Shown piece by piece: positions 34,601 to 43,800 of a stretch of DNA of 46,978 nt (position 1 is the first letter of the stretch; every line of letters starts with the position of its first letter). A program made the translations under genes and the position numbers. Origin of the DNA: an uncultured Myxococcales bacterium (GTDB taxonomy: Bacteria; Myxococcota_A; Polyangia; Fen-1088); contig CALAOV010000113.1 in the NCBI GenBank assembly GCA_937889515.1, positions 1-46,978 of the forward strand, in the 5' to 3' direction. The notes beneath the pieces were generated by a model. The model ran no database searches. It had not been told where the DNA came from and was given only the letters and a program-made list of their open reading frames with translations.

Positions 34601-36457
34601 GCTCCCCTTGCCGTCGCATTTTCCGTCGGTGCCGCAGGACGCGGCGCCCGCGTCGTGGCAGGTCCCCTGCGGATCGGAGGCGCCGACCACGACATTGGTG
34701 CAGGTGCCGAGCGTGCTCGTCAGGGCGCACGACTGACAGGCCCCCGTACAGGCCTTGTTGCAGCAGATCCCCTGCGCGCAGAAGCCGCTGGCGCACTCGA
34801 CCGCCGCGCCGCACGAGGCGCCGCTCGACTTGAGACCGCAGGAGCTCGCGTTGCAGCTGTTGGGCATCTTGCATTGGTCGTTGGTGGCGCAGGCGTTGAA
34901 GCAGGTCGTCCCGTTGCAGACGTAAGGGGCGCAGGCGCGCGAGTCGGGCGCGACGCACTTTCCGTTCATGCTGCAGGTCGAGGGGGGCGTGTACAGGCCG
35001 CCGGCGCAGGTCTCGCCGGCGCAGACCGTTCCCGAGGCGTAGCTTTCGCAGCTGCCGCTGCCGTCGCACTTTCCGTCGGTGCCGCAAGAGGTGGCCCCCG
35101 TGTCGGCGCAGACGCTCCGGGGATCGCTGTTTCCGGGGGCGATCATCAGACAGGACCCCGGGGAGGTCGGCAGATTGCAGGTCCGGCAGCCGCCGGCGCA
35201 GGCGTTCTCGCAGCAGACGCCGTCGACGCAAAAGGCCGAGGCGCATTCGCCCGCCGCGCCGCAGGCGTGTCCCAGCGGCTTCGGCCCGCAGGTCTTGTTG
35301 ACGCAGGCGGCGCCGGTGTCGCAGTCGGCGTCGACTTTGCAAGTGTTGGTGCAAGCGCCGCTCAGACAGCGGAACGGGTGACAGTCCTGCACGCCGGGCG
35401 GCCGGCAAGTCGCGAGCCCATCGCAGGTTCCCGCGGTGTTCAATCGGTTGCCGGTGCAGGTGGGGGCCAGACACTGGATGTCCTGGACATAGTTGGCGCA
35501 GCCCCCCACGCCGTCACAGGTTCCGTCGTCTCCGCAGGACGACGCGCCCTTGTCGCTGCAGCTTCCCCGCGGATCGGGCGCGCCCGAGTCGATCGGCCAA
35601 CAGGTGCCCAGGCGGCCGGGAAGGTTGCAGGCCACGCAAGCGCCCAGGCAGGCCACGTTGCAGCAGATATGGTCGGCGCAGAACCCCGAGATGCAACCGT
35701 CGTCGCCGCTGCAGTTCGCGCCGGGTCCGCCCTTGCCGCAGCTCCCGGTCGCAAAGTCGCAGACCTGCGCGCTGCATTGATTGTTGGCCGTGCAATGCGT
35801 GAAGCAGCTGTTGGTCGTGGTGTCGCAGGCGTAAGGCAGGCAGAGCGTGGTCACGCCCGGTTTGCACTGACCCGTTCCGTCGCAGGCGTAAGCGCCCGCC
35901 ACCGCGCTGCCTTTGCAGGTGCCCGGCACGCAAATGTCTCCCATGTACTTGTGGCAAGCGCCGGCGCCGTCACAGGTGCCGTCCTGTCCACAGGTCGCGA
36001 CGGGTTGCACGGCGCAGTCGGAGGCGTTGCGGGGGCTGGCGCCGGCCGTGCGCTTCGTGCAGGTGCCGGGCTGACCGCCTCCAGAACAGGTCTGGCATCC
36101 GCCGCTGCAGGCGTTGTTGCAACAGACGCCGTCGACGCAGAATCCGCTCTGGCATTCGCCGCTGCAGGCGCAGGTGGCGCCCAGCGCCTGCTTGGTGCCG
36201 CTCGATCCGCAGGCGTCGTGCGAGCTCGCGGGTCCGTCCGTCTTCGCGCCGCCGTCGGACCCGTCGTGGCCGGGGCCGTCGGTAGGCGGGGTGCCACCCT
36301 CCATCGGGCTTGGTAAGCCGTGGTGACTGCTGCAGGCCCCCAGTGCTCCGAACGCCAGCAATGCCGCGGCTAGCGCGACGCATCGCAAAGATATATTATT
36401 TGGAAAAACCGATTTGAACTCGTACAAAGCCCGCGCCCATCCCACAGCGTACGACAC
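31658..36457 (-). CDS. Giant Cys-rich repeat lipoprotein (ten modules)
   Basis: The open frame from the GTG at 36457 encodes 1599 residues: a long N-terminal leader with a lipobox ending FGALGAC (Cys42), a Gly/Pro/Asp-rich spacer, then ten modules of about 153 residues to the end. Each module has the pattern CxSGFCVDGVCC, then C-x2-C-x2-C, GTC, a DPxGxC step, C-G-x2-GxC, and CxPYxC followed by a pair of Cys and a DxDC step. The many cysteines indicate disulfide-rich surface folds. Such proteins are typical of Myxococcota and may bind proteins, metals or other cells, but no function is proven. The start is uncertain: an operator-like repeat overlaps 36446-36468, and the in-frame TTG at 36388 also precedes the lipobox. 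Its neighbours are an outer-membrane protein and a divergent PEGA protein. Confidence 0.9.
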   Translation of the reverse strand: MSYAVGWARALYEFKSVFPNNISLRCVALAAALLAFGALGACSSHHGLPSPMEGGTPPTDGPGHDGSDGGAKTDGPASSHDACGSSGTKQALGATCACSGECQSGFCVDGVCCNNACSGGCQTCSGGGQPGTCTKRTAGASPRNASDCAVQPVATCGQDGTCDGAGACHKYMGDICVPGTCKGSAVAGAYACDGTGQCKPGVTTLCLPYACDTTTNSCFTHCTANNQCSAQVCDFATGSCGKGGPGANCSGDDGCISGFCADHICCNVACLGACVACNLPGRLGTCWPIDSGAPDPRGSCSDKGASSCGDDGTCDGVGGCANYVQDIQCLAPTCTGNRLNTAGTCDGLATCRPPGVQDCHPFRCLSGACTNTCKVDADCDTGAACVNKTCGPKPLGHACGAAGECASAFCVDGVCCENACAGGCRTCNLPTSPGSCLMIAPGNSDPRSVCADTGATSCGTDGKCDGSGSCESYASGTVCAGETCAGGLYTPPSTCSMNGKCVAPDSRACAPYVCNGTTCFNACATNDQCKMPNSCNASSCGLKSSGASCGAAVECASGFCAQGICCNKACTGACQSCALTSTLGTCTNVVVGASDPQGTCHDAGAASCGTDGKCDGKGSCEKYVQGTTCLGSTCPSGTTVFTAAATCDGAGKCITPSSIPCFPYECGVNVCKGSCSANADCAAPAICNTGGSCGLKANGQDCATAAECSSGLCSQATCCATACQGACQSCALTKSLGTCANVAAGASDPQGTCHDAGKATCGTDGFCNGSGACRLYAAGTSCTAPVCASGSSTLTTGRTCDGKGTCQAATTIACAPYLCNGSTACKAACTVDGDCLSPDICDPKTNLCGTKKRLGQGCTATGDCLTGNSCVDGVCCSASVCGTCQACNVTGSAGNCAPVAASSTEPHGLCPTSASAPCGNTGACNGSGACQQAGTGVACGSAACPAGSTFTPVSHCTGAGTCAVATPSTCAGNFVCDTTNKVCKTTCAADTDCVAPTTCQGSGTAKSCALKPSGQTCTAANQCISGFCTDGVCCGTGPCGTCKACNVAGSLGTCAAIASGTTAPSGQCAAAPPCGNTGTCNGAGACTQAASSVSCGTASCNATTSIFTPVAKCSGAGACVPPTTSSCAPYVCSTAACATTCSADTGCAAGNYCSGTGGSCLPVKGIGATCAAAHECSGGNCVDGVCCGSASCATCLACNVAGKLGTCSNVASGVTDPHVRCAANGTCGNTGTCNGAGACTQAASTVGCGAASCVATTTSTVFTPAVSCTGTGTCPTPTTSSCGAYLCASATACKTSCTADTDCVSGDYCTASGACSGKKALGATCGTGHECGSGNCIDGVCCSSSTACGTCLACNVNGLGTCAAILANTTAPAGQCGANGTCGNTGTCNGAGACTQASGSVTCAPSSCSGTIFTSAAVCTGSGSCPTATTKSCAPYLCTASGCPTHCNADGDCVAADYCTGLLGSCVALKTAGTSCTADDQCGTGHCTDGFCCGSSLCPSCQSCGVAGSEGTCSNVAAGSVDETGTCKDQGAASCGNNSLCNGAGGCQDYGTSTVCASSCSTDVIPAYLASFCDGAGSCVPGLPTICLSLACDPTLGCQ
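31700..36260 (-). repeat. Ten tandem Cys-rich coding repeats, period about 457 bases
   Basis: The reverse complement of the V/I/F-C-C codon step occurs at about 31980, 32437, 32897, 33357, 33832, 34305, 34762, 35213, 35663 and 36119. The period is thus 450-475 bases. Modules 4 and 5 (centred near 34.3-34.7 kb) are the most alike; the others have diverged, so recent duplication by slippage is unlikely overall. Confidence 0.88.
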
Positions 36458-36497
36458 GAGCGTACGCTATCGCTTTTGCCAAAGCTCCAAAAAAAAC
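36446..36497. promoter_or_regulatory. Operator-like repeats and A8 element in the divergent Cys-rich/PEGA region
   Basis: In the 216-base divergent gap AGCGTACG occurs at 36446-36453 and 36459-36466, a direct repeat with a 13-base period, and the second copy is part of the palindrome AGCGTACGCT (36459-36468). A run AAGCTCCAAAAAAAAC follows at 36482-36497. An A/T-rich stretch at 36386-36412 lies toward the Cys-rich gene. The rest of the gap holds no gene. Repeated, palindromic sequence beside an A-tract is what a regulator site would look like; no regulator can be named. Confidence 0.4.
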
Positions 36498-36674
36498 TTG
36501 CTTCGGAGCAGACTCTTCGGTTTTGGCGGTTCCGCCGCCACGGTGGAACAAGTCCGCTCCATCCGCTCGAAGATGTGGCTCCCAAGCATTTGAACAAGGC
36601 CGCGAGGGGCGCTTTGAAACGTCCAGCGGTGGTTGACGCCACGCCGCGTCCACCGGTACCCTCGTGCACCGCAA

Positions 36675-38864
36675 ATGATCCGCCCCCCGATGTTGGCCGC
36701 GGCTGCGCTCACTCTTGGCGCCGCCATTTTCGGAGTGGTCCCAGGGCTCGACGCCGGGACGGCGCTGGCCCAATCGCCGGCGGCGCGCCCGCGGATCCGG
36801 GGTCGGGCCTATAGGCTCAAGGTCGACAGCTCGCCGCAGCAGGCGACGGTCTTCTGGGATGCCGGAGACAAGCCCGACCCGAAGACCTTCGGCGTCGCGG
36901 GCTACACGCCCCTCACCCTCAAGGTCCCCAAGGGCTCGGTCAAGATCGTGGTCGAGTTCGCCGGGTTCAAGGCCGAAGAGCGCACCCTCGACGTGCGCAA
37001 GAGCCAGAGCCTGATGGTGACGCTCGATCGCGCTCCGCGGATGGCCCGGCTGGATCTGCAGGCCGCTGCCGACGGTGGAGGCGCCGGGGCGGAGGTCTTC
37101 GTCGACGGCGCCGATCGTGGCACGGCGCCGAACTCGTTCGAGCTGCCGGCCGGGCGCCACCAGGTCGAGGTGCGCAAGCCCGGGTACAAGTCATTCTCGG
37201 ACTGGTTCGATCTGGCCGAAGGCGAGCGGCGGACGCGCGACGTCTCGCTCGAGCGCGCCGAGGCGCCATCCGGCACGCTGCTGGTGACCTCCGACCAGGG
37301 CGGCGACGTCTACATCGACGGCGCGCGGAAGGACGTCGCGCCGGCGATCATCCCGGGCATTCCGGCCGGCGATCACGTGGTCGAAGTGCGCAAGGACGGC
37401 CTGCCCGCCTGGCGACAGACCGTGACCATCGTGGCGGGGCAGCAGGCCAAGGTCGGGGCGACCTTTGGCGCGGCCGCCGGCGCCACCAGCCTGCGCGTCA
37501 TCTCCAACGAGCCGGACGTCGAGGTGTTCATCGACGGCGAGGACAAGGGGAAGGCGCCGGTCACGATCACCGACCTCAAGCCGGGCGAGCACATCGTCGG
37601 CGGGCGCAAGAAGCAGTTCAAGTCGCAGGAGCAGACCGTGCGGGTTTCGGCCGGCGAGAGCGCCATCGTCAGCTTCCGGATGGAGGTCGCGCCGCCCGAC
37701 CGCCCCCACGCGGCGCTGAAGATCCAGTCGACCATCCCCAACGCCGAGGTGTTCGTCGACGGATCGAGCCTGGGCCGGGCCCCGGTCGATCGGAACGATC
37801 TCGACCCGGGCAAGCACTACGTGGTCGTCCACCGCGACGGCTACACCGACTTCAAGCGCGAGGTGGTCCTGGTCGAGAACCAGCCGGTGGTCCTGGTGGC
37901 CGACCTCACGGCCACGGGCTCGCTACGCATCCTGTCGACCCCCGAGGGGGCGGAGGTGCGTCTGGACGGTGAGCTGGTCGGTCGCACGCCGGTCCAGCAC
38001 GACGGGGTCGGCTCGGGCGACCACATCGTGGAGTTCCGCCTCAAGGGCTACTTCGACCACAAGGAGACCATGAAGGTCGAAGGCGGGCGCGAGAAGGTCT
38101 TCTCCGTCGACCTCAAGCTGATTCCAACCGGTCCTTCGCCCGATCAGGTGGCCAAGCGGAAGCAGGGGATGTCGTCGTTCGGCGCGCGCGCCAACCCGGT
38201 GGGCGGCGTGACCGCCGACTTCGGCCTGGGCTATCCGTACTACGTGACCGTCCGGATCATGGTGGGGGCGCTGGCGCTCCGGAGCATGGGCCTGGACGTC
38301 GGCGTGCAGATGCAGAGCCTGTTCGACATCACCGACTTCGCCTTGCGGGGACGCCTCCAGCTGCTGGATTTCGGCCCCTTCGCCCTGTCCACCGACAGCA
38401 ATCTGGGCGGCGGCACCGGGGTCAACGGCCGCAGCTCCCTCTTCTTCGACTGGAGCGCCACCGCTTCCCTGGACTTCGCGGACATCGCCACCGTATCGGC
38501 GTTCCTGCATTTTTCGGCTTGGGATGACCACTTCTGTCCGACCACCGGACAGCTGCAGAACGGCACCACCGCCGACGCCTACTGCGGCTATGCCCCGGCC
38601 AACGACTTTGCCCAGAAGATGCAGCTCTTCGGGACGGGCGATCCGGCCCGGTCCTTCACGGGTCACCGTTTCTACGTCGGGTTCGCGGCGTCGGCGGCCC
38701 TCGACCGCCTGACCTCGCTGTTCTTCCAGTTCGAGTTCGTGCCGCTCACCCAGAACTACGGTCTGACGCCGCGCGAGGCCTTCGAGGGGACCTACAACCA
38801 GGCTCTGATCGGCTCGAGCGATCCCAACTTCTATTTCACGCTCGGCGTGTCGCTGAAGTTCTGA
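36675..38864 (+). CDS. Six-PEGA-repeat protein with C-terminal beta-barrel domain
   Basis: From the ATG at 36675 the protein has 729 residues: a Sec signal (MIRPPMLAAAALTLGAAIFG, cleaved about residue 32), then six PEGA-type repeats of 70-78 residues at roughly 45-122, 123-192, 197-265, 266-342, 345-417 and 418-495. Each carries a step like VFIDGEDKGKAPVTI or VRLDGELVGRTPV; the first is the most diverged. The last 230 residues (NPVGGVTADFGLGYPYYVTV, then TASLDFADIATVSAFLHFSA and, at the end, FYFTLGVSLKF with terminal Phe) look like outer-membrane strands. PEGA repeats are beta-sandwich modules found on surface proteins that bind cell-wall or partner proteins. It shares its promoter region with the giant Cys-rich lipoprotein. 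Confidence 0.85.
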   Translation: MIRPPMLAAAALTLGAAIFGVVPGLDAGTALAQSPAARPRIRGRAYRLKVDSSPQQATVFWDAGDKPDPKTFGVAGYTPLTLKVPKGSVKIVVEFAGFKAEERTLDVRKSQSLMVTLDRAPRMARLDLQAAADGGGAGAEVFVDGADRGTAPNSFELPAGRHQVEVRKPGYKSFSDWFDLAEGERRTRDVSLERAEAPSGTLLVTSDQGGDVYIDGARKDVAPAIIPGIPAGDHVVEVRKDGLPAWRQTVTIVAGQQAKVGATFGAAAGATSLRVISNEPDVEVFIDGEDKGKAPVTITDLKPGEHIVGGRKKQFKSQEQTVRVSAGESAIVSFRMEVAPPDRPHAALKIQSTIPNAEVFVDGSSLGRAPVDRNDLDPGKHYVVVHRDGYTDFKREVVLVENQPVVLVADLTATGSLRILSTPEGAEVRLDGELVGRTPVQHDGVGSGDHIVEFRLKGYFDHKETMKVEGGREKVFSVDLKLIPTGPSPDQVAKRKQGMSSFGARANPVGGVTADFGLGYPYYVTVRIMVGALALRSMGLDVGVQMQSLFDITDFALRGRLQLLDFGPFALSTDSNLGGGTGVNGRSSLFFDWSATASLDFADIATVSAFLHFSAWDDHFCPTTGQLQNGTTADAYCGYAPANDFAQKMQLFGTGDPARSFTGHRFYVGFAASAALDRLTSLFFQFEFVPLTQNYGLTPREAFEGTYNQALIGSSDPNFYFTLGVSLKF

Positions 38865-38926
38865 TCGCGAAACGTCAATATTTTCACTGGCGCGCAGCCT
38901 AAAACTTCTTCAACGTAGGACGCCTC

Positions 38927-40846
<1,920 letters not shown>

Positions 40847-40860
40847 CGTCGGGGATTCCC

Positions 40861-40889
40861 GGTCGCCGGCTTGAGCTTTTCCGGCGACC
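40861..40889 (+). terminator. Nine-base-pair hairpin between speA and the GH5-like gene
   Basis: GGTCGCCGG (40861-40869) pairs perfectly with CCGGCGACC (40881-40889) around an 11-base loop that itself contains TTTT. No T-run follows, so it is not a standard terminator, but its place 15 bases after the speA stop suggests processing or Rho-type termination. It ends 26 bases before the next ATG. Confidence 0.4.
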
Positions 40890-40915
40890 TGCCGAAAAGG
40901 GGGCGAGGTGCCCGG

Positions 40916-42217
40916 ATGACGGCAGATCCCGCTTCGACCGCCGTGGAACGTCGCGCTTCGCGACACCTGCTTTTGATTCTGTTCTTCGCGGCCGGGGCGC
41001 TGGGCGCCGGCGCTTGCGGGACCGACGAATCGGCCGGCGATGACGGCGGTGCCGGACAGACCGGCGCGGGCGGTGGCGCCGCTGGACACGGTGGAAGCAG
41101 CGGTACGACTGGCGCCGGCGGCACGATGGGGTCGGGCGGCACGACGGGGTCGGGCGGCACGACGGGGTCGGGCGGCACGACGGGGACAGGCGGCACGACG
41201 GGGATGGGCGGCACGACCGGGACGGGCGGCACGACGCCGGCCGGTTGGCTCTACACGAGTGGCAGCAAGGTCTACGTCTCCAACGGAAACGGCGGCGGCA
41301 CGGTCTGGGTCGGCCGCGGCGTCAACACCGACGACATCTACCTCTGTGGCTACAACAACACGCTGTGGATGACCTCGCCGGACCAGACACTCGAAACCAT
41401 GGTCACCGGCATCCTCTCCGGCTGGAAGCCGACCTTCCTTCGCCTCTCCCTTTCGATGGACAGCGATCCGACGGTCAGCAGCTGGCTGGCCACCAACGCG
41501 CAATACAAGACGCCCATGACCAACGTGATCAACGCGATCGGCACCCACGCGGGGGTCTACGTCCTGGTCACGCTGCGCAGCGACGCCTCGATGATCCTGC
41601 AGGACACCACCGACGGAGACGCGGAGGCCACCGGCGTCCCCTCGGACAGCACCACCACGCCGAACGCGACCTCGTTTCCGACGGGAACCGACGCCGTGTA
41701 CGTGGCGTTGGTCGACAGCTTCGCGAATTCCAGCTTCGTCCTGTTCGGCCTCACCAACGAGCCGGGCGGCAACAAGCGCAGCAACGCCACCTTGAGCGCG
41801 GCCATGTCCCACGCCGTCGGCACCATCCGGGCCGAAGAAGATCGGCTGGGCGTTCCCCACCACGTCGTCTCGGTCCAGGGGAACGGCTGGACCGGCGACA
41901 TCAGCTTCTACGCCACCACGCCCCTTCCGTACGACAACGTCGTCTACGAGGTTCACGGCTATCCGCCCACCACGGCCTCCTACACCTATTCGAACATCCC
42001 GGTGATCGTCGGCGAGTACGGGACGCTCGACAGCGGCAGCGCGCCCGCCTTCTTCGCCGACGTCGAGTCGAAAAAAATTCCGACACTGGCCTGGGACCTC
42101 GATTCATTCAGCAACTGCGCGCCCGACCTGGTCACCGTCAACCAGAGCGCGAGCAACCTGACGCCGACGGCATGGGGAACGCTGGTCCAGAACTACCTGC
42201 TGGCGCACGCGCCGTAG
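40916..42217 (+). CDS. GH5-like glycoside hydrolase lipoprotein with Gly/Thr linker
   Basis: The ATG at 40916 has a GAGG site and gives 433 residues: a signal peptide with lipobox GAGAC (Cys34), a repetitive G-G-T-T-G-S linker (about 45-108), then a TIM-barrel domain. It starts WLYTSGSKVYVSNG and has KPTFLRLSL, a catalytic acid/base Glu282 in LFGLTNEPGG, a His-Gly pair at HGYPP and the nucleophile Glu367 in PVIVGEYGTL. These positions fit clan GH-A, most likely family 5 endoglucanase-type. The mature enzyme would stay tied to the outer membrane. It shares the anchor-linker-enzyme plan with the two GH30 proteins at 9.5-13.5 kb, so the three look made by the same design. Confidence 0.86.
   Translation: MTADPASTAVERRASRHLLLILFFAAGALGAGACGTDESAGDDGGAGQTGAGGGAAGHGGSSGTTGAGGTMGSGGTTGSGGTTGSGGTTGTGGTTGMGGTTGTGGTTPAGWLYTSGSKVYVSNGNGGGTVWVGRGVNTDDIYLCGYNNTLWMTSPDQTLETMVTGILSGWKPTFLRLSLSMDSDPTVSSWLATNAQYKTPMTNVINAIGTHAGVYVLVTLRSDASMILQDTTDGDAEATGVPSDSTTTPNATSFPTGTDAVYVALVDSFANSSFVLFGLTNEPGGNKRSNATLSAAMSHAVGTIRAEEDRLGVPHHVVSVQGNGWTGDISFYATTPLPYDNVVYEVHGYPPTTASYTYSNIPVIVGEYGTLDSGSAPAFFADVESKKIPTLAWDLDSFSNCAPDLVTVNQSASNLTPTAWGTLVQNYLLAHAP
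41120..41227 (+). repeat. Six tandem 18-base units coding the GH5 linker
   Basis: The unit GGCACGACGGGGTCGGGC is repeated six times; the middle copies are identical and the outer ones differ at one to three bases. It codes G-T-T-G-S-G steps. Such near-perfect minisatellite DNA often changes copy number by slippage, which would alter linker length without a frameshift because 18 is a multiple of three. Confidence 0.9.
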
Positions 42218-42298
42218 GGGGCGACGCGTCCCCGCGCCGGCGTCACGATCTCGTGGCAAGATCCCGCAACAGGCGGCCGCCACCGCCGAAGAAGGGGG

Positions 42299-42727
42299 AT
42301 GGGAAAAGTAATGGAGACGATCAAGGTAACGAACGACTACGATCTGACGCTCGCCGAGGCTGGCGCGCTGGATCCCGACAAGGTCCGGACTGTAGAAGTC
42401 GAGGCGTTGATCGATACCGGCGCCACCATGCTGATGCTACCTGCGGACGTGGTCGAGCGGCTCGGAGTGGCCATCAAGGGCTATCGCAAGGTGCGCTACG
42501 CGGATTCGCGGGTCGAGGAAGTGCCCATCGTCGGCGGCATCAAGATCGAAATCCGCGGACGAGAGGCGTTCGTTTCGGCATTGGTTGGGCCCGCGGGATC
42601 GATGCCGCTCGTCGGACAGATCCCCCTCGAAGAGATGGACTTCGTCGTCGATCCGAAATCGCGCGAATTGCGTCCCAATCCCGCTTCGCCCGACGCGCCG
42701 GTGCTGGATCTGCTCCGGGTCGCCTGA
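42299..42727 (+). CDS. Clan AA retropepsin-like aspartic protease
   Basis: The 142-residue protein (an alternative ATG at 42311 would remove four residues) carries the retropepsin active-site signature ALIDTGATM with Asp39-Thr40-Gly41 and the following MLPADVVERLG. A second hydrophobic strand and helix follow (FVSALVGPAGSMPLVGQIPLEEMDF). Bacterial single-domain members work as homodimers, each monomer giving one catalytic Asp. Many bacterial relatives of this kind sit alone in genomes with no known target. There is no signal peptide, so it should be cytosolic. Its neighbours (GH5 upstream, YCII downstream) give no functional hint. Confidence 0.85.
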   Translation: MGKVMETIKVTNDYDLTLAEAGALDPDKVRTVEVEALIDTGATMLMLPADVVERLGVAIKGYRKVRYADSRVEEVPIVGGIKIEIRGREAFVSALVGPAGSMPLVGQIPLEEMDFVVDPKSRELRPNPASPDAPVLDLLRVA

Positions 42728-42773
42728 CGAAACACACCCCGCCCGCTTCCGCGACGCCCCTGGGTCGTCCCGC

Positions 42774-43634
42774 TCAGGCCGGCAGGTCCGACCGCTCGTA
42801 GAGCGGCCGGATTTCGATCTCGCCCGCGGCGACCCCGGCCCCTCGGAGGTGAATCGGGAGCCAGCGCTTGGCGAAGTCGATCGCTTCGTCCATCGACTCG
42901 ACCTGGATCATCGAGTACCCGGCGATGATCTCCTTCGTCTCGGTGAACGGGCCGTCGATCACGGTGCGGCGGCTGCCCGCGCGCTTGATTCGCGCTCCCT
43001 TCGCGGTCGGCTTCAGCCCGTCGCCGGAGAGCAGCGCTCCGCTCATCGCGTACTCTGTCATCAGGGCACCCATGGCGGTCAGGGTCTCCTGGCTGGGCAG
43101 AGCATCCGATTCGGCTCTCTGATCGGACTTCAGCATGACCATGAACCGCGTCGTCCCGGGCTTGCGGGCTGGCGCGGTGGGAGCTCCTGGCGCGGATCCC
43201 GGCGCCCCTTGGGCGGCCTCCCGGAAGCGGACCTCCTGCTCTCGCCATCCGTCCGGTTTCTCGCTGGAGTCGACCGGAAAATCCGACGCCTCGAACAGGG
43301 CGCGAATCTCGATCTCCCCCGCCTGGCCGGGCACGCGCTTGGCCCATTCGATCGCCTCTTCCTTCGACTTCGTCTGAATCAACCAGAAGCCGGCGATGAG
43401 CTCGTTCGTCTCGGCGAAAGGCCCGTCGATCACGGTGGACGTTCCCGCGGAGCCTTTGCCGGACAGCCGAACCCGCGTGCCCTTCGAGCTCGGGCGGAGC
43501 CCTTCCCCCGAGAGCAGCGCCCCGGCCTTCATCATCTCTTCGTTGAGCTTCCCCATTTCGGTGAGGAGCCCTGGGTCCGCCAGAATGCCCGCCTCGGCCT
43601 TCGAATCGCTCTTGATCAGCATCATGAATCGCAT
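42774..43634 (-). CDS. Tandem two-domain YCII (DGPF) protein
   Basis: A GGAGGG site six bases before the ATG supports this 286-residue frame. It holds two copies of the YCII/DGPF domain: the first (about residues 1-115) starts MRFMMLIKSDSKAEAG and contains TVIDGPFAETNELIAGFWLIQTK; the second (about 160-280) starts RFMVMLKSDQRAESD and contains TVIDGPFTETKEIIAGYSMI. A Pro/Ala-rich linker joins them. Single DGPF proteins often accompany ECF sigma factors, apparently as regulators or enzymes of unknown action; here two are fused and no sigma-factor gene lies next to them. The divergent aminotransferase gene starts 166 bases away. Confidence 0.88.
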   Translation of the reverse strand: MRFMMLIKSDSKAEAGILADPGLLTEMGKLNEEMMKAGALLSGEGLRPSSKGTRVRLSGKGSAGTSTVIDGPFAETNELIAGFWLIQTKSKEEAIEWAKRVPGQAGEIEIRALFEASDFPVDSSEKPDGWREQEVRFREAAQGAPGSAPGAPTAPARKPGTTRFMVMLKSDQRAESDALPSQETLTAMGALMTEYAMSGALLSGDGLKPTAKGARIKRAGSRRTVIDGPFTETKEIIAGYSMIQVESMDEAIDFAKRWLPIHLRGAGVAAGEIEIRPLYERSDLPA

Positions 43635-43800
43635 GGTGTTCCCTCCCTATACTGTCTCGACGACCCGCGGCCCGGCAGATCGACAAGTGAAAACGTTTTT
43701 TTTGGAGCTTGGGAGGGCGTCTTCCCGGGCAGCCTCGATCGCCGACCGATCTGCCGCGGCCGGGCGGCCCGTGGGGCCATCGTGTAAGATGCGGCCTGCC
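43635..43800. promoter_or_regulatory. Divergent YCII/aminotransferase region with the shared 16-base element
   Basis: The gap contains GTTTTTTTTGGAGCTT at 43695-43710, the exact reverse complement of AAGCTCCAAAAAAAAC at 36482-36497. In both places the element lies in a divergent intergenic region and reads in the same orientation toward one of the two genes (the YCII gene here, the PEGA gene there). The remaining sequence has no gene. A common promoter or regulator site is the simplest idea; it is not proven. Confidence 0.4.

Noticed and set aside
33194-36316. A 1040-residue plus-strand open frame (and a 710-residue one at 31013-33145)
   Set aside because: Both are antisense to the Cys-rich repeat gene. 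Their periodic Ala/Gly/Arg sequence mirrors its repeats, and they lack start signals or any family motif. They are by-products of GC-rich codon use.
38865-38926. Short leader before speA examined for a riboswitch or polyamine-responsive element
   Set aside because: Only 62 bases with no stable stem or known motif, so nothing supports a structured regulator.
41120-41227. Tandem repeats considered as a CRISPR-like array
   Set aside because: Units are directly adjacent without unique spacers, lie inside a reading frame and code a linker. No cas gene is present.
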